NCBI GenBank assembly: GCA_030407085.1
Contig: CM059582.1
Span: 134,500,001 to 134,564,000, forward strand
DNA length: 64,000 bases
Reading direction: 5' to 3'
DNA from: Trichopria drosophilae
Taxonomy: Eukaryota > Arthropoda > Insecta > Hymenoptera > Diapriidae
Shown in pieces: positions 11,551-23,164 of the stretch. The notes below the pieces were generated by a model. It was not told the DNA's origin, did not search any database, and saw only the letters and a list, made by a program, of their open reading frames with translations. Both the position numbers and the translations under genes were made by a program. The first letter of the stretch is position 1; each line of letters starts with the position of its first letter.

Positions 11551-12339
11551 ACTTCCGAGATACACGTGATCTTGCTCCCTGTGTCCCATAATGCTTTCGT
11601 TCGGATTCCTTCGATTATGATCGGGATTTCCGGGCAAGTTATTTTTTCTTTATTCGTAAGAATACTTTCTTCATTAGTCAAGAGTTCCCAAGGATCTTCG
11701 AAGATTGATTCGATTCCTATATGTCGGTCCTTATTGCCGATTTTCCAAACTTCCTCCTCTGGCTTACTGCCTTCCATGCCTTCTGAGATTTTTATTTCTT
11801 CGAGAATAAAAATTATTTTTTGTTAAAATACGCGTCTTGGCATAACTTAGATCTGATTAGATTTTGGCGCAGATCCATCTGTCCATTACTAAACAAAATT
11901 AGCCCCAATTAAGTTTCTTCTTAGTTTTTTGCATTTATTTTGAAAAATACAAATTGTATTAAAAAATGTTTCAAACAAAAAACATACAGCATGAAATTCT
12001 CTACAAAAAAGGTTTTATACATTTTCTTCCTAGAGTTAACGATAATGCCATAAAAACTGGTTTAAAATGTTTATGACTATTGTCTGAAAAAGTATTGAAT
12101 TTGATCAGCTCGGCAAAAAAATGACCCTATAGTTTTTCATCAAATTTCGACGTTTCGTCCTCCTACCCCCCAGGGGTAGTCTTCGCCAGCCCCTCGGGCG
12201 CGTTGATCACCTACGGGCGCATAAGTTCTTTTACGCCCTTGATACTCAAATAACTATTTCGATATATCTAAAAGATGTCTTATAGTATCTAAAAGATATC
12301 CGTCAGTGATCTTTTCGACACTTTCAAGATATCTTTGAC

Positions 12340-12341
<2 letters not shown>

Positions 12342-12371
<30 letters not shown>
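12342..12371. repeat. (TA)n microsatellite
   Basis: About 15 uninterrupted AT units in the right arm of the fold-back element. The related copy at 55.9 kb has a much shorter tract at the same place. Confidence 0.9.
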
Positions 12372-12374
<3 letters not shown>

Positions 12375-12565
12375 ATATATAAGATCATAATGATACAGAC
12401 AGTAATTAGTAAAACGCTGTAAACATGTAATATGCATCGAATAGTCTATTACAATACAAGTGCTTGAAGTAAGTGTTTTGCAACTGTTATTTATTAATAC
12501 TTCGGCTGGCCTGTTGTCGGGGTCGAAGTTTTAAAAATGCTCATTTTCAATTTTCATACAAAGAA

Positions 12566-13536
12566 GAAACACTACATTGTTGTAACATATCGATTGAAGC
12601 CACTTAGACCTATATGATTGGACCCCCAAATATCAATATAATTTTATAATATAATTGAAAGCTGTTAGTAAACAAACGAGTATTAAGGAATAGCCGAGTC
12701 TCCACTGGGTCGAAGTTTCTGCGCGAGCGAAGCGAGCGAGGCACCACGCCAACACTAGTTTTATTATTCTTTTTTAAAAAACCCGAATTTGCAATTCGGT
12801 ACAGAGCTCGCCACTCAATCGTGTATTATACAATTTGCGGTACTGCTTTTTGAAATCAACTCCACCTGAAAGGATAAAAAATATCATTCATTAGATTATT
12901 AGTGGGACCTGCTTACCCATACTTGACAGGGACACCCGGTACGCTGACCGCAATGCCACTGCATGTTTAGATTCTAGACTCTTATCCTCCCACAGATTGC
13001 GTAGCCGGGGAATCGGAGCGAGCGTAAGTCGATCGACGGACTGTGCGAGACGGTCTGGAGGCGACTGTACCTCCCTCGGGAATTTCCCCTAAATTTATAG
13101 CCGGATGTCTCGTCTCGGCACGCGACACTCGCTCTGTCACACACGCACCTTTCACTCTCACTCACTCGCATGCATTGTTGATTTTCTGGAGCACCTGTCC
13201 GTTAAAAGTTGTTAATTCTCAAAAATATTTGTTTTCGTACTATTGGTCCTTTCTCTTAATTAATCCATTATTTTAATTGTATTTTCATGTTTTGTCAACA
13301 ATCTTCCTGATATTTTTCGAGGATTACCGTTTGTTTTTACGCGTTTTATTTTCCTAATTAATTATTTATCATTCTTATTTATAATAGTGTTCTTTTGACA
13401 ATAATCATCCCGAATTTGTTCGAAGCTTTTTTTTTATTTATGATATTTATTATTAAATTTTTGACTGGTTTAATTACTGTTGAAAAATTCAACTACCGAT
13501 AATTTTTAACATTTATTCTCTTTCATTATTCATGTT
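12566..13536. other. Intergenic, no gene recognised
   Basis: Contains a small perfect hairpin CCGAATT-TGC-AATTCGG (about 12783-12799), a CGAGCGAAGCGAGCGAGGC stretch near 12724 and a moderately GC-rich patch at 12960-13150. Short frames here have no recognisable domain. It could be a decayed LTR or promoter, but I cannot show that. Confidence 0.4.
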
Positions 13537-13712
13537 AGAATTTATGAATCAATATATACGTATAATCTCGTTCTCAAGAATCCGCATTAAATCTGCTTTA
13601 TTCATTAATAATTTTTAGAATTTAAGAATCAACATACATATATAATCTCGTTCTCAAGAATCCGCATTAAATCTGCTTTATTCATTAATAATGTTTAGAA
13701 TTTAAGAATCAA
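13537..13712. repeat. 80-bp tandem repeat, 2.2 copies
   Basis: AGAATTTA.GAATCAA recurs at 13537, 13617 and 13697, and the middle part CTCGTTCTCAAGAATCCGCA is identical in the two full copies. Non-coding. Confidence 0.9.
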
Positions 13713-14394
13713 TTTTTTATTATTTAACTCAGCTGTTAATTGTAAAATGCAATAAACACATGGATTATTAACGTGATTTTTGTTTTGACAGCTCAACGTT
13801 GAACACTCTAAAGTGAGAATTCTAAATGCGTTATAATTTATACGAGATTTTTATATTTTGTCTATATTTCAACTGTTATAATTATTATTATTATACCTGA
13901 GGAAAGGAAGTTTAATGGTTAAATCATATTCTTATACACTTATGTGTATTTCCGAAGTTACAACAAAATTTTACAAATTAATAATGTCATAGTTGTGCAT
14001 TTTTCTAAATCAAATTATAGAAAATACTTCTGAAAAGCGTAAATAAAAGAAAATTAATACAGAACCTTCTCCTGCATTTCGACCATGTGTCCTACCGAAT
14101 GCGCCAGTTTCATATCACGTCTAGACAACTCAGGAGAATTATCTAGGGGCAGGACCCAAGAAGGCTCAAGAACCTTCTTAGATCCTTAAATTTAGTTGCC
14201 CAATTTGGTTTGCAAGGGCGGTCGAAATGCGAGAGAAGGATCAATTAAACGTTTCTAAAATTACTTGTAAACACAAATTAATATATTTAATTAAAAATAT
14301 TACACATTAATAAATTCCTTATTATCTAACAATTTTATCTCTACAATCTCGGTCGCAATATTCTTATTGTCTAATTTATGTTATAATATTTAAT
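13713..14394. other. Intergenic, AT-rich, no gene recognised
   Basis: No coding frame. A short repeated phrase (GAAGGCTCAAGAACCTTCTT, near 14160) forms a small inverted repeat. Nothing else stands out. Confidence 0.4.
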
Positions 14395-14585
14395 AAGTCT
14401 CAGTTAATCAGCTCCTTGCAGAGAGAACTGATTAAACTGGAAAAAGAAATAATTTTATATAAGTCTCAGTTAATCAGCTACATACAGAGAGAACTGATTA
14501 GCTGGAAAAAGAAATAATATTTAATAAGTCTCAGTTAATCTGCTCTCTACAGAGAGAACTGATTTAACTGGGAAAAGAACAATTT
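14395..14585. repeat. Three tandem 64-66-bp units, each with a hairpin
   Basis: Units start at 14395, 14461 and 14525 with AAGTCTCAGTTAATC and contain CAGAGAGAACTGATT then CTGG.AAAAGAA. In each unit CAGTTAATCAG near the start is complementary to CTGATTAACTG-like sequence about 20 bases later, giving a repeated stem-loop. Non-coding. Confidence 0.85.
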
Positions 14586-15549
14586 TAATTTTCTCGTTCG
14601 TGAACCAGGTTTTATTGGTTTTCATAGAAAAGAGATCGCGAGGTATTCACTTTTTTGTCCTGATGTACCCCCGTTGGCTGATGGAATCGAAAGAGAGCTT
14701 GTATGTCTTTTCGACCTTTTTTATATCCGAAGCCCCCGCCTTACATTTTAAATATTCTAAACGAAAATTTAGAAGCTCTTGGTCTTCGACCAACCAGGGC
14801 TCTCCGCCCTCATTGGAGGCTGGGACAAACTTATCTCACGAAGTAAGGCCGGGATAAGATAAGAAAATATGCTGACGTATCGAATATCCTACAATGAGAT
14901 GCGAATTTTTATGTCAACTCTACAAATTAAATAAATAATTAGATTTATATTTAGCGATAATTGTGATCGAATTCTAATAAGGACGAGATATGTTCTCTTC
15001 TTATGTTCATGTACTTTTATATTTGTTAATCATCATTTAGTGTTTTATTACACTTTAGTTATTATTCTGGTCCTTTTCATTATTAACATTGAGTCTCGCT
15101 AAGTTCTCTTCATTATAAAACATAGGTAGTTGCGCATTATCCTTATGTAACCACATTGTAAAATATCAGTAATTCGGTAAAATATTTTTTGCATATTATA
15201 AATAATTCGCATCGCATCGCATAAATAACTACTGCTTTCGTTAAACATAATTGTTTTCTTTCATATATAAAGTGATTTAATTATAATTACAATTTATAAA
15301 AACCTATATTAACTAATGGGAAAATGCGCCTAGCCGCGACAGACAAAGACAAAATTTCGGTGGGCGCCAACGTGTCTGCGTTGGTTTGAAATTTGAGATA
15401 TCGTTTATGATTATCATCCGGTAGTGTGTATATTTAGTACTTAAGATTACGAGATTGCAGCTGTGTTACTTGTAGGAAAAATATATACGATAAATTTGCT
15501 CTGATCTCCACGTTACAATAGAATAAACTACAATTTATGAATGTAAGTG
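14586..15549. other. Intergenic, no gene recognised
   Basis: An open frame at 14600-14857 (+) has no recognisable domain. The rest is AT-rich with a CGCATCGCATCGCAT microrepeat near 15211. The right part (15300-15549) could belong to the LINE fragment that follows. Confidence 0.35.
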
Positions 15550-16063
15550 CCCATAATGTAAGAAAGAAACTTAAATCATATGGCAACACTTTTCACGCGC
15601 TCGCTCTCAGTCTCCGGTATGCGTCTCAGCTTCAATCCGCAAACGCCATGCTCTCTGTGCAATATGAATGTGCCAGACTCTCTTCGTCATATTTTCGCTG
15701 AATGCCCATCACTTGCGCCAGTCCGCCGCGATTTTGTTGCACTTGTTCCCGCGAGTTCTCCTAACAACCTTTTTTGTACCCTAATATGTAACACAGATCT
15801 TTTCTCAGCAAAAATACTATTAAGATTTATGAGAGCGACCCATGTCAGAAGACAATTTCTGCTGGGCGACAAGTTTTAGCTTCTCTTTAAGTTTATAGCG
15901 CCCTTTCGTTTTAATTCATACTAGGTTAATTTTTGTTTTTGTTATAAAGCGTACGACAATTTTATTTATGTATCCGCGAACTATGTCTACGTCTTAGTCC
16001 GGAACTCTCCTCTCAACAGGTGTACCCCCCATACGAGAGTAATAAATACAAATACAAAAATAC
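15550..16063 (+). mobile_element. 3' end of a non-LTR retrotransposon (LINE)
   Basis: The segment ends in an A-rich tail (AATAAATACAAATACAAAAA at about 16040-16060), as many LINEs do. Upstream is the C-terminal piece of a reverse transcriptase with a zinc-binding motif (separate entry). The 5' limit is uncertain; the copy is strongly 5'-truncated. Confidence 0.65.
15580..15879 (+). pseudogene. C-terminal fragment of a LINE reverse transcriptase
   Basis: The 99-residue frame contains CSLCNMNVPDSLRHIFAECP followed by a hydrophobic helix-rich tail. This is the C-x2-C..H..C motif seen after the RT domain in several LINE clades (CR1/Jockey/R1-like). The RT and endonuclease domains are absent. Clade not assignable from this piece. 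Confidence 0.65.
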
Positions 16064-16369
16064 AACTTAAATCATACGAGAGATTTTAGAAATTGATAGT
16101 GGCGGATACAATATGGCGAACGCCATTCTGAAAACATGAATTTTTATATTTATTCTTTCTACATTCCTTTAGCGTTACCCGGGGCCAACGACGCAGACGT
16201 GGACGTAGAATGTTATGTGGTCCCTTTTTTGAGTTATTTTTTTATTTTTGTTCGTCTAATTTATTTTTTTTTTGTTTTTATGAATGAAAAGTTACTAATT
16301 ATGTGCCAGAAATTTTCTGTCTAGGAAAGACTTAGTACAGTTATCTTTGTTTGCACAGAGGTCCTGGTT

Positions 16370-17640
16370 TTACTTTCGATTACTACGTTGGACTCTTTTA
16401 CTGTTAGTGTTCTTGCTAATTTTAAACATTACCAATTGTTTTAATACCGCTGTTTTCTTTGTCTCGATAGTTGACTCGTTCAGGGGATGAAAAATGTGGA
16501 ATGAACGAGTCTTAGAAATCGGTATTGCTGTTCGAAATCGTTTGTCAAGTATTTCACTTATTTTCTCAATTCCATGTTTAGAACAGAAACAAAATTTAAT
16601 ACCGCTAATATGATTTGAATAGTATTCAAAAACATCCCTGGGTATTATTAGTAAATGTTCTGTCATGTTAGAAAGTAAAACTTTTTGAAAGTATTAAATA
16701 GCAATTGTATTATAAGTAAGATAATAGCTAGCGAAACACAGGCTCTTGAATTTCTAAGTATTTTCTTCCCTCCAATAGATAAAAAATGAATGTAAAGTTG
16801 TGTGCTCACCTTGCCAATGAAAAGATTGAACTTCATCTTGAATAACGCAAAATAGATTTTCTGAAAAATCTCCTGATGCAATGAATTCTTCATTCTTTAA
16901 ATTTCAGCCAGTTAATATATCTTGCTTGTTTTTTGGCAATGTAATGATGAGCCTTCAGTGCATCATGCTTTTCACATAAGTGTTCAAGACAGTAATGCAT
17001 AACAAGTGTATTTGAACTCAGTTTACAACTATCCGTAGAAGCCCATTGGTTAAATTAGGCTTCTATTTATTCGACCATCCTTTCTGACTTCAATTGCATC
17101 TGCTACATCTGGATCGTCTGCACATTTAGGTAGCATACAAGACTCTTCATCAATATCGCAAACCATTAATGAGAGGAGTTCTTTATAAGAACGTTTAGTT
17201 TTAACAGCAGTTAGCAAGAAATTGATGTTCTGATGGTGTAAACAAACCCAAACGGAATAAGTACCAGTGTCACCTACTAGGATGCTGAATTTTGGCCTGA
17301 CATTTTCTTTTGATCCGTCTTGTCGTCGTATAGATATGCAATCGTTTTTCCTTGGCATCGTCCTGCTGCAAATGTTTACTTTTTTAATAAAACAATGTCA
17401 AGAATATTGCTCGGTTTCTTTGACTCGACTTTCGGCAAAACTCTTTGTGATTTTTTTCTTTTTAACTAAATATTCTGAAACTTAAAAATCTTTTTTAATT
17501 TGTGAAAAAGCGTATGTTGAAGGAAGGAGACTCAAAAGGCTTTCCTGAACAGACTCAACTTTTTCGATTCTGCGCTTTAATTTCTCAATTAGTTCTTCAT
17601 AATGGCGATATAACCCGTCCTGTTTATCCCATTAAATTTC
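16370..17640 (-). pseudogene. Internally deleted transposase remnant (same family as 44.6-46.5 kb)
   Basis: Read on the minus strand, three blocks follow the order of the longer copy at 44,590-46,478. Near 17,350: PRKNDCISIRRQDGSKENV, then RPKFSILVGDTGTYSVWVC and YKELLSLMVCDIDEESCM. Near 16,980: LCEKHDALKAHHYIAKKQ. Near 16,500: ISEILDKRFRTAIPISKTRSF, matching the C-terminus. The segment carrying the presumed DDE residues is missing and the frames are interrupted, so it cannot be active. Function of the family is inferred (transposase-like). A separate small frame at 16663-16893 is only partly explained. Confidence 0.6.
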
Positions 17641-18453
17641 ATGAGATATCATAGGGATATTGTAAGAGTTACGAAGTTTATCGGTAATAGATTCAAAAAT
17701 GTTGCTTACTTTTCTTCGAATGGATGCTGGTCTTATTTCGACGAGAGTCTTTTAAGTTTAATAGGAGATGTAGTAAGAGAATTGCAGGCTTCATTTGCTA
17801 ATTCTTCTACTATATTAGATGGCAAAGATTATGTCATTATTTTCGTCAAAATATTCGTCATCATCGTCGAGAGAAGTGTGGCTTACTGCGTCCGTAACTT
17901 CGTATTAATTGTATGAATACACAGTTAAATCGTGCAACGCCATCCAGAAATCCTGTGGCTTGGAACGAATTTCACATGGTTGGGGGGGGGGGGGGGGTTG
18001 AACATATGGCATTCACACGATTTTACCATGGAAGTTTTATTAAGATGTGACTCTTCATATTTATTTCATGTGGGTACCCGCGGCACGAATCTTCCGATCG
18101 TGGCGCTGCTAGCGTATGGATATTTTCACACGATCACAGTGTCTAACCGTTCATACGCTCATCGATCCAGGAGTCTTTCCGTGTGGAGGTAGGCAGTGCA
18201 AAGAGATTGCCTAGGAATCTGATGAAATGTAAAACTACTACTTATAGTTACAAATTACTTTGTAATCTTCTTTTTATGCAGAGAGAACGGATTCCAAGAG
18301 AACTGTCCAAAAGATGCGTGTATTTTTCCAGGTATTTTTTAGCATGCTAATAAATTGCAAACTGTGTCTATGTTGGCATATAGTTTTTAAATGTAGCAAT
18401 CTACGTTCAGATTCAGTAAAATAATTTTTTTTTACATTTAAATGTTTTAAATA
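17641..18453. other. Intergenic, with a G16 tract
   Basis: No recognised gene. A run of 16 G at 17982-17997 is notable. Near 18062-18110 there is a short GC-rich patch (GTACCCGCGGCACGAATC). The sequence up to 18458 is the left flank of the BEL/Pao insertion. Confidence 0.5.
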
Positions 18454-18458
18454 ACTTG

Positions 18459-18932
18459 TGTAAATAACTGTCACTAATGGTTTTTTAGTGACTTTATAAG
18501 AATCACGCCGATCTGTGGATTCGTACCGCCGCAGATCACCACTACGCGTACGGGAATTGAGCGTGGAGAAAATCAATACACCTTCGTATTTTTGGTTTAA
18601 TTTATTTTTTGCAATGCTCTATGGTGAACGCTATTAATTCGACAGATAAAAAACTTTTATAATATTTGCTCGCGTGCGCGTGTTTACAATTTCTAATCGC
18701 GATGCTTCTCGAAAAAACACCAAATCGAGAGTCCTCAAAAACGAAAAGAGACGCTACCTTCTTATTCGCAAAGCATTCTGGGTAACGAAAATAACCGCGA
18801 AATCTATAACGATACATATCAATTAACTTTATTTATTAATTTTAACAAGCGCTTATAGATGTCGACGCTAGTATTATTTTTGAATAGTGCAAATCTTAAT
18901 GAACTAAGCGCTCTAATACACGGACGTAAACA
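18459..18932 (-). repeat. BEL/Pao 3' LTR (minus-strand orientation)
   Basis: Matches 24663-25136 along its whole length with a handful of substitutions. TG..CA ends. The neighbouring internal sequence (18933-18970) is purine-rich on the minus strand (AAGCGAGGCGAGCGGCA), a plausible if interrupted polypurine tract. Confidence 0.95.
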
Positions 18933-19014
18933 TGCCGCTCGCCTCGCTTATCCATCGTAAGCGAAACCGCAAAAGAAAAGGAAGAAATTAACAATTAAAA
19001 ACTTGGACAAAGTG

Positions 19015-19671
19015 TCATTCACAAATTTTACTGCGGCGATCGCCGCCCGCCGTAACACTATCTACCGGCATGCTAACGGGAAGAGGACACAATTTATGAA
19101 TAGGCCGTTTTAAAATTATCGACTTAGTTTTTACTTCGCAAACGCGTACAAGTCCATTATCGCCGACGAAACACTTAATAATACGTGCTAACTCCCAACG
19201 TGCGGGAGGCAGATTTTCGTCCTTTATAAGAACAAGATCGCCGACCTTAAGATTTGCCTGAACGGCATGCCATTTGGAACGCTTCTGCAAGGTACTTAGA
19301 TAGTCAAGGAGCCGAACCTTCCAAAAGCGATCTCGCATTTGTTGGACGAGTTGGTTGCGCGTCAAACTCGATTCGTTGTGCAAAAGCATACTAGGCTCCG
19401 GTAACGCAAGAAGAGGAGAGCCGATCAAAAAGTGACCCGGAGTCAAGTATGATAAATCATCATGCTCGTTCGAAAAGCCCGCTATAGGTCGAGAATTTAA
19501 GCATGCCTCAATTTGGCATAGCAAAGTCTCAAACTCCGCAATAGTGAGAGTGTGTTCCCCGACGATACGACGCAGGTGATATTTTATCGACTTTACTGCC
19601 GCCTCCCACATTCCTCCGAAATGCGGAGAGGAGGGTGGTATAAAGTGCCAATCAATCTGATTTTCTAACAT
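19015..19671 (-). pseudogene. BEL/Pao integrase C-terminal half plus DUF5641-like domain
   Basis: The 218-residue frame opens with WHFIPPSSPHFGGMWEAAVK, which contains the catalytic Glu of the DDE integrase. It continues through LCQIEACLNSRPI and the C-terminal block HAVQANLKVGDLVLIKDENL..PPARWELARI typical of BEL/Pao (DUF5641). It is separated from the rest of the integrase by a frameshift near 19770. Role: insertion of the cDNA copy into the genome. Confidence 0.9.
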
Positions 19672-19768
19672 GTAGGCATCGACGATAGGATGATGTGAAG
19701 CAGTACGAAACGTGTGAAGAAGCTCAGATTTTCCCTTCTGAAAATTGGTAGCGTTATCACTGTAGACT

Positions 19769-21388
19769 TCAAGAGGTAAACCACGCCGAGATACGAAGCG
19801 CCGAAACGCAGCTAAAAATGCTTTTTCCGGTAAGATCGTGCACTAATACTAAATGCACCGCACGTGTGGGGATACATACAAAAATTGCGGTGTACATTTT
19901 GCGCGCATGGTGACCTCTACCGGCGAAAGCGCGAACGAAAAAGGGGCCTGCGTAATCGATACCGACCTTCAAGAATGGACGAGTGACCGGTCGCACTCGT
20001 GGGTCTGGCAGTGGAGCCATTTGTTGCTTTCCAAGTTCAGCTCGAAATCGGGCACAAATTACACATTGGTAAAGTATCGAACGTACGATAACCTTCAATC
20101 GTAGAATCCAATACTCTTCACGCAAATAACGAGAGGTTAAGGAGGTTCCCCCATGCAATGTACACAGATGAACATGGCGCACAAGAACTCGAACGAGCGG
20201 ATCTGATCCCAGAATAATTGGAAATTTCTGATAGATCAGCAACGGAGCATTTTTTAGACGTCCGTTCATTCTAATAATACCAAACTCATCCACGTAAGGG
20301 CAAAGGGTCACCAATGGACTAGACTTAGACAGTGCCTGATTTTTGTGCAACAATACGAGCTCATGACCGAACAATCGAGTTTGAATGTATCGGATCCAAA
20401 ATCGTTTAGACTCAAATAAAAAACTTAATCTACTTTTAATGATATTTGGTTTTCTAACTAACGACAGGAATCGCAAGATAGTTGCTGTTACGTTGAGAAG
20501 TTTTCCCCAATCGGAAAACCTCGTTTCTAAATCCCACTCCACGAGATTGGAGTAATGCACCACAGTACTACGCATTTCCAATTCTATTAAATCGACATTC
20601 GCAGTAGGAGTATCAGAAGGCCATTCGTCTGTAGCCAGCCATCTTGGACCGTGCCACCAAAAATCATTTTCAACCAGAGCTGATGCACTGACTCCTCGTG
20701 ATGCCAAGTCAGCCGGATTATCTTCAGAAGGGACATGATACCACTGAGCATGTGGGCAGTTGGTTTGAATGGTCGATACTCGGTTGACAACAAACACCTT
20801 CCAACGTGCAGGCGAACTCTTAATCCAAGCAAGAGCAACTTTCGAATCGGTCCAAGCATATGCGGGGACGTCAATTAATTCTAATTCCTTATAAATCCAC
20901 TTCAGAATTTCACTTAAAAGTTTCATCGCACATAGTTCCAACCGCGGAATTCTAAGGACCTTCAACGGCGCAACTTTAGTTTTACTAGCCAATAAAAAGA
21001 TGCTCATAGTTTGACCTTGCCTAACCCGAAGATACGCAACTGCCGCATAGGCCTTTTGTGACGCATCAGCAAAGCCGTGCAACTGTATCGAACTGTTAAC
21101 ATCAGTACTAAACCAGCGTGGCAAATGAATCGCTGATAATACGTGCAATTCCTTGCAAAAGGACGCAGCTTCACATTGAATAGGATGGGGTAGGGCGGTG
21201 TCCCACGATATAGTCAGCTTCCACAGTTGCTGCATAATTATCTTCCCGACAACAATAACAGGGGACAACCAGCCTAATGGATCATAGCACTTGGACAAAA
21301 AGGATAAAAAAGTTCTTTTGGTCAAAACTTCTGGAATCGACGAATCTACACGAAAAGCAAAATTATCATGCATTGTATCCCAATACAT
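19769..21388 (-). pseudogene. BEL/Pao pol: RT end, RNase H and integrase N-terminal half
   Basis: 539 residues. The start (TFLSFLSKCYDPLGWLSPV) follows the RT in BEL/Pao elements. RNase H-like motifs are LHGFADASQKAYAAV (Asp near 108) and AYAWTDSKVALAWI. The integrase zinc-binding region has HLCTLHGG..YQCVICAR, and the first DDE Asp is in VGIDYAGPF near the C-terminus. After HDLTGK the frame shifts, so the second Asp (SDNATNF, around 19,790 on the minus strand) lies in another frame. Confidence 0.9.
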
Positions 21389-21415
21389 TCCTAAAATCTT
21401 GACATAGCCATCTTC

Positions 21416-21667
21416 CTAGAAAGCAATTTGCCGAGCGGGTTCAATAAATTCTACACCTAAATCCTCTAAGAGAGCGGGGCAATTGGAGCTCCACTTATGG
21501 AGTGTAAAACCGCCGCTCTTAAAGAGTGAAATTATCTCGTCGCGTAACTTTTTACATTGCTCGATGGATGATGCTCCAAAAAAGGTGTCATCCACGAAGG
21601 TATTTTTAACAATAGAATCGCTAGCAAGAGGATGGCTATCTTTTTCATCACTCGCGAGTTGAACCAC
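21416..21667 (-). pseudogene. BEL/Pao reverse transcriptase, palm segment
   Basis: Contains KNTFVDDTFFGA, the catalytic F/YVDD box, followed by the thumb-like HKWSSNCPALL typical of BEL/Pao RT. Stops or shifts near 21,400 and 21,730 separate it from flanking pol frames. Confidence 0.9.
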
Positions 21668-21746
21668 TACCCTCTGAGCAAGATACGGCGCAGCCGCTGT
21701 CCCGTATGTAACAGTCAGTAATCAATTGATACCGAGTATCTTCGTC

Positions 21747-23012
21747 TCAGACGCGGATCTGGCGAAACATTTTTTGAAGATCAGCCGTACACACATATTT
21801 GAATTGACGCGATCTTAGGATGATAGCTGGGAGATCTTGTTGTAACTTGGGACCAACATACATACAATCGTTCAGGGATTTTCCGTTACTGCTTACAGCT
21901 GAAGAGTTGAACACGACTCTCACTTTGGTTGAGAAGCTTGGAGGTTTAATAATCGGATGGTGAGGAATAACAAAATTCTGCTCATTTTCCGCAGAAGGAA
22001 TATAGGGACACATATGTCCGAGAGACATGTATTCGTTGAGAAACTCAGAATAACTGTCTCTTAACTCCGGATCACGCCCTAGCCTCTTATCCAATCGATA
22101 AAACATCATCTTGGCTAGATTGGAAGAGTCCCCTAAGTCGAGAGGAGGAGAAGTTTTAAATGGCAGAGCAACCACATAACGCCCTGTCTCATCTCGTACA
22201 GTGGATTCTCTAAAGGCCTCCTCGCAACACTTCTCGTCCTCCGTAAGATATACTTGTGAGGGAAGTTCCTCAACCTCCCAGAACCTTTCGATGGCGCGAA
22301 TTAGCTCTTCATTATATGCGACATGAAGCGATGTCACAGTTGAGTGTGTATTGTCCGAAGACTCCTCGATTGGACCTATCAGCAACCATCCGAATATAGA
22401 GTGTAATGCTAAAGGTTCCCCGGGGAACTTGAGTTTATCGTGCAGCACAATACTATCATAACAGTCAATACCTAAAATAATATCGATCGGTTGGTCGCCA
22501 TAGGGGTTGGAATCGGCAAGAGTCAATTGACTAAGATTTTTCCATTTGCTAGCTTGAACATACCGACGCGGAGCATAGCTAGTTAATTTTGGAAGAATCA
22601 ACAGCTCAACTGTAACAGACTTATTATTAAAGACTAACGAAAATAATTCAAGTCGAGTCGAATGTTTGACAACGCCTGTCATTGATGCACCTATTCCGGA
22701 AACCGAAGCTGAGCAATTCGATCTAGGAAGGTGTAACAACTGCGTAGCTCGTTCTGATAATAATGAGCACTCCGATCCTGAATCTATCATAGCACGCAAG
22801 CGCATTTCAGCACCGTTAATCGTACGCGCGAGCACCCAAGCGGTCGCAAGCAAAGCTATATTTTTTACACGAGGGACAAAGCCCGAATGACTCGTAGTAA
22901 AGGTCGTAGGAATCTTTTCAACATTTAAGCCGATTAAATTCTTACCCGTTGACGATGGGTTGTCTAAATTGTCTGGTTGAGACGAAACTGGCTGCGTGAG
23001 TGCGTCATGCAA
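21747..23012 (-). pseudogene. BEL/Pao protease and RT N-terminal part
   Basis: 421 residues. The aspartic protease active site is AMIDSGSECSLLSE (Asp77). The linker includes LGIDCYDSIV and IFGWLLIGP, typical of the DUF1758 region. RT begins at VRVVFNSSAVSSNGKSLND and reaches CTADLQKMFRQI (first catalytic Asp). The frame ends just before the palm. It begins in a knuckle region (CNSCKKRHHSYLH) joined to gag only by a frameshift near 23,080. Confidence 0.9.
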
Positions 23013-23164
23013 GTACGAGTGGTGTCTTTTCTTACAACTATTGCAAGTTGAGCGACGCTTGCAAAGTGGACGGGAAATGTTCTTTATTGAGACAATTGTA
23101 GCAAAGGCGTTGTGATCGGATGAACTCTAAACGAGCAGCTGAATTTGAAACTTTAAATTCTTTT

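Larger units (their letters stand above)
10911..12565. mobile_element. Fold-back-type element with long imperfect inverted arms
   Basis: The outer ends pair: 10911-10965 is the reverse complement of about 12495-12565 with few mismatches. Further in, 11078-11215 pairs with about 11905-12055 (shared GGCATTATCGTT, CCTTTTTTGT.GAGAATT, TTTTTTGTTTGAAA), and TAATCAGATCTAAGTTTGGCCAAG near 11285 pairs with CTTGGCATAACTTAGATCTG near 11838. The centre (11310-11820) holds a short minus-strand frame (11514-11777) with no recognised domain, and a palindrome at 11518-11550. Parts of the right arm recur at 55.2-56.5 kb. No transposase is visible, so it is probably non-autonomous. Confidence 0.65.

Noticed and set aside
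11293..11826. Overlapping frames at the centre of the fold-back element
   Set aside because: A short aspartic-protease-like stretch (IRTKALWDTGSKITCISE, minus strand) is visible at 11,514-11,777, but it is isolated, under 90 codons, and has no pol neighbours. At most a captured retroelement scrap, so no gene was called.
12720..13180. LTR or host promoter at the GC-richer patch
   Set aside because: No second copy, no TG..CA ends and no target duplication could be found.
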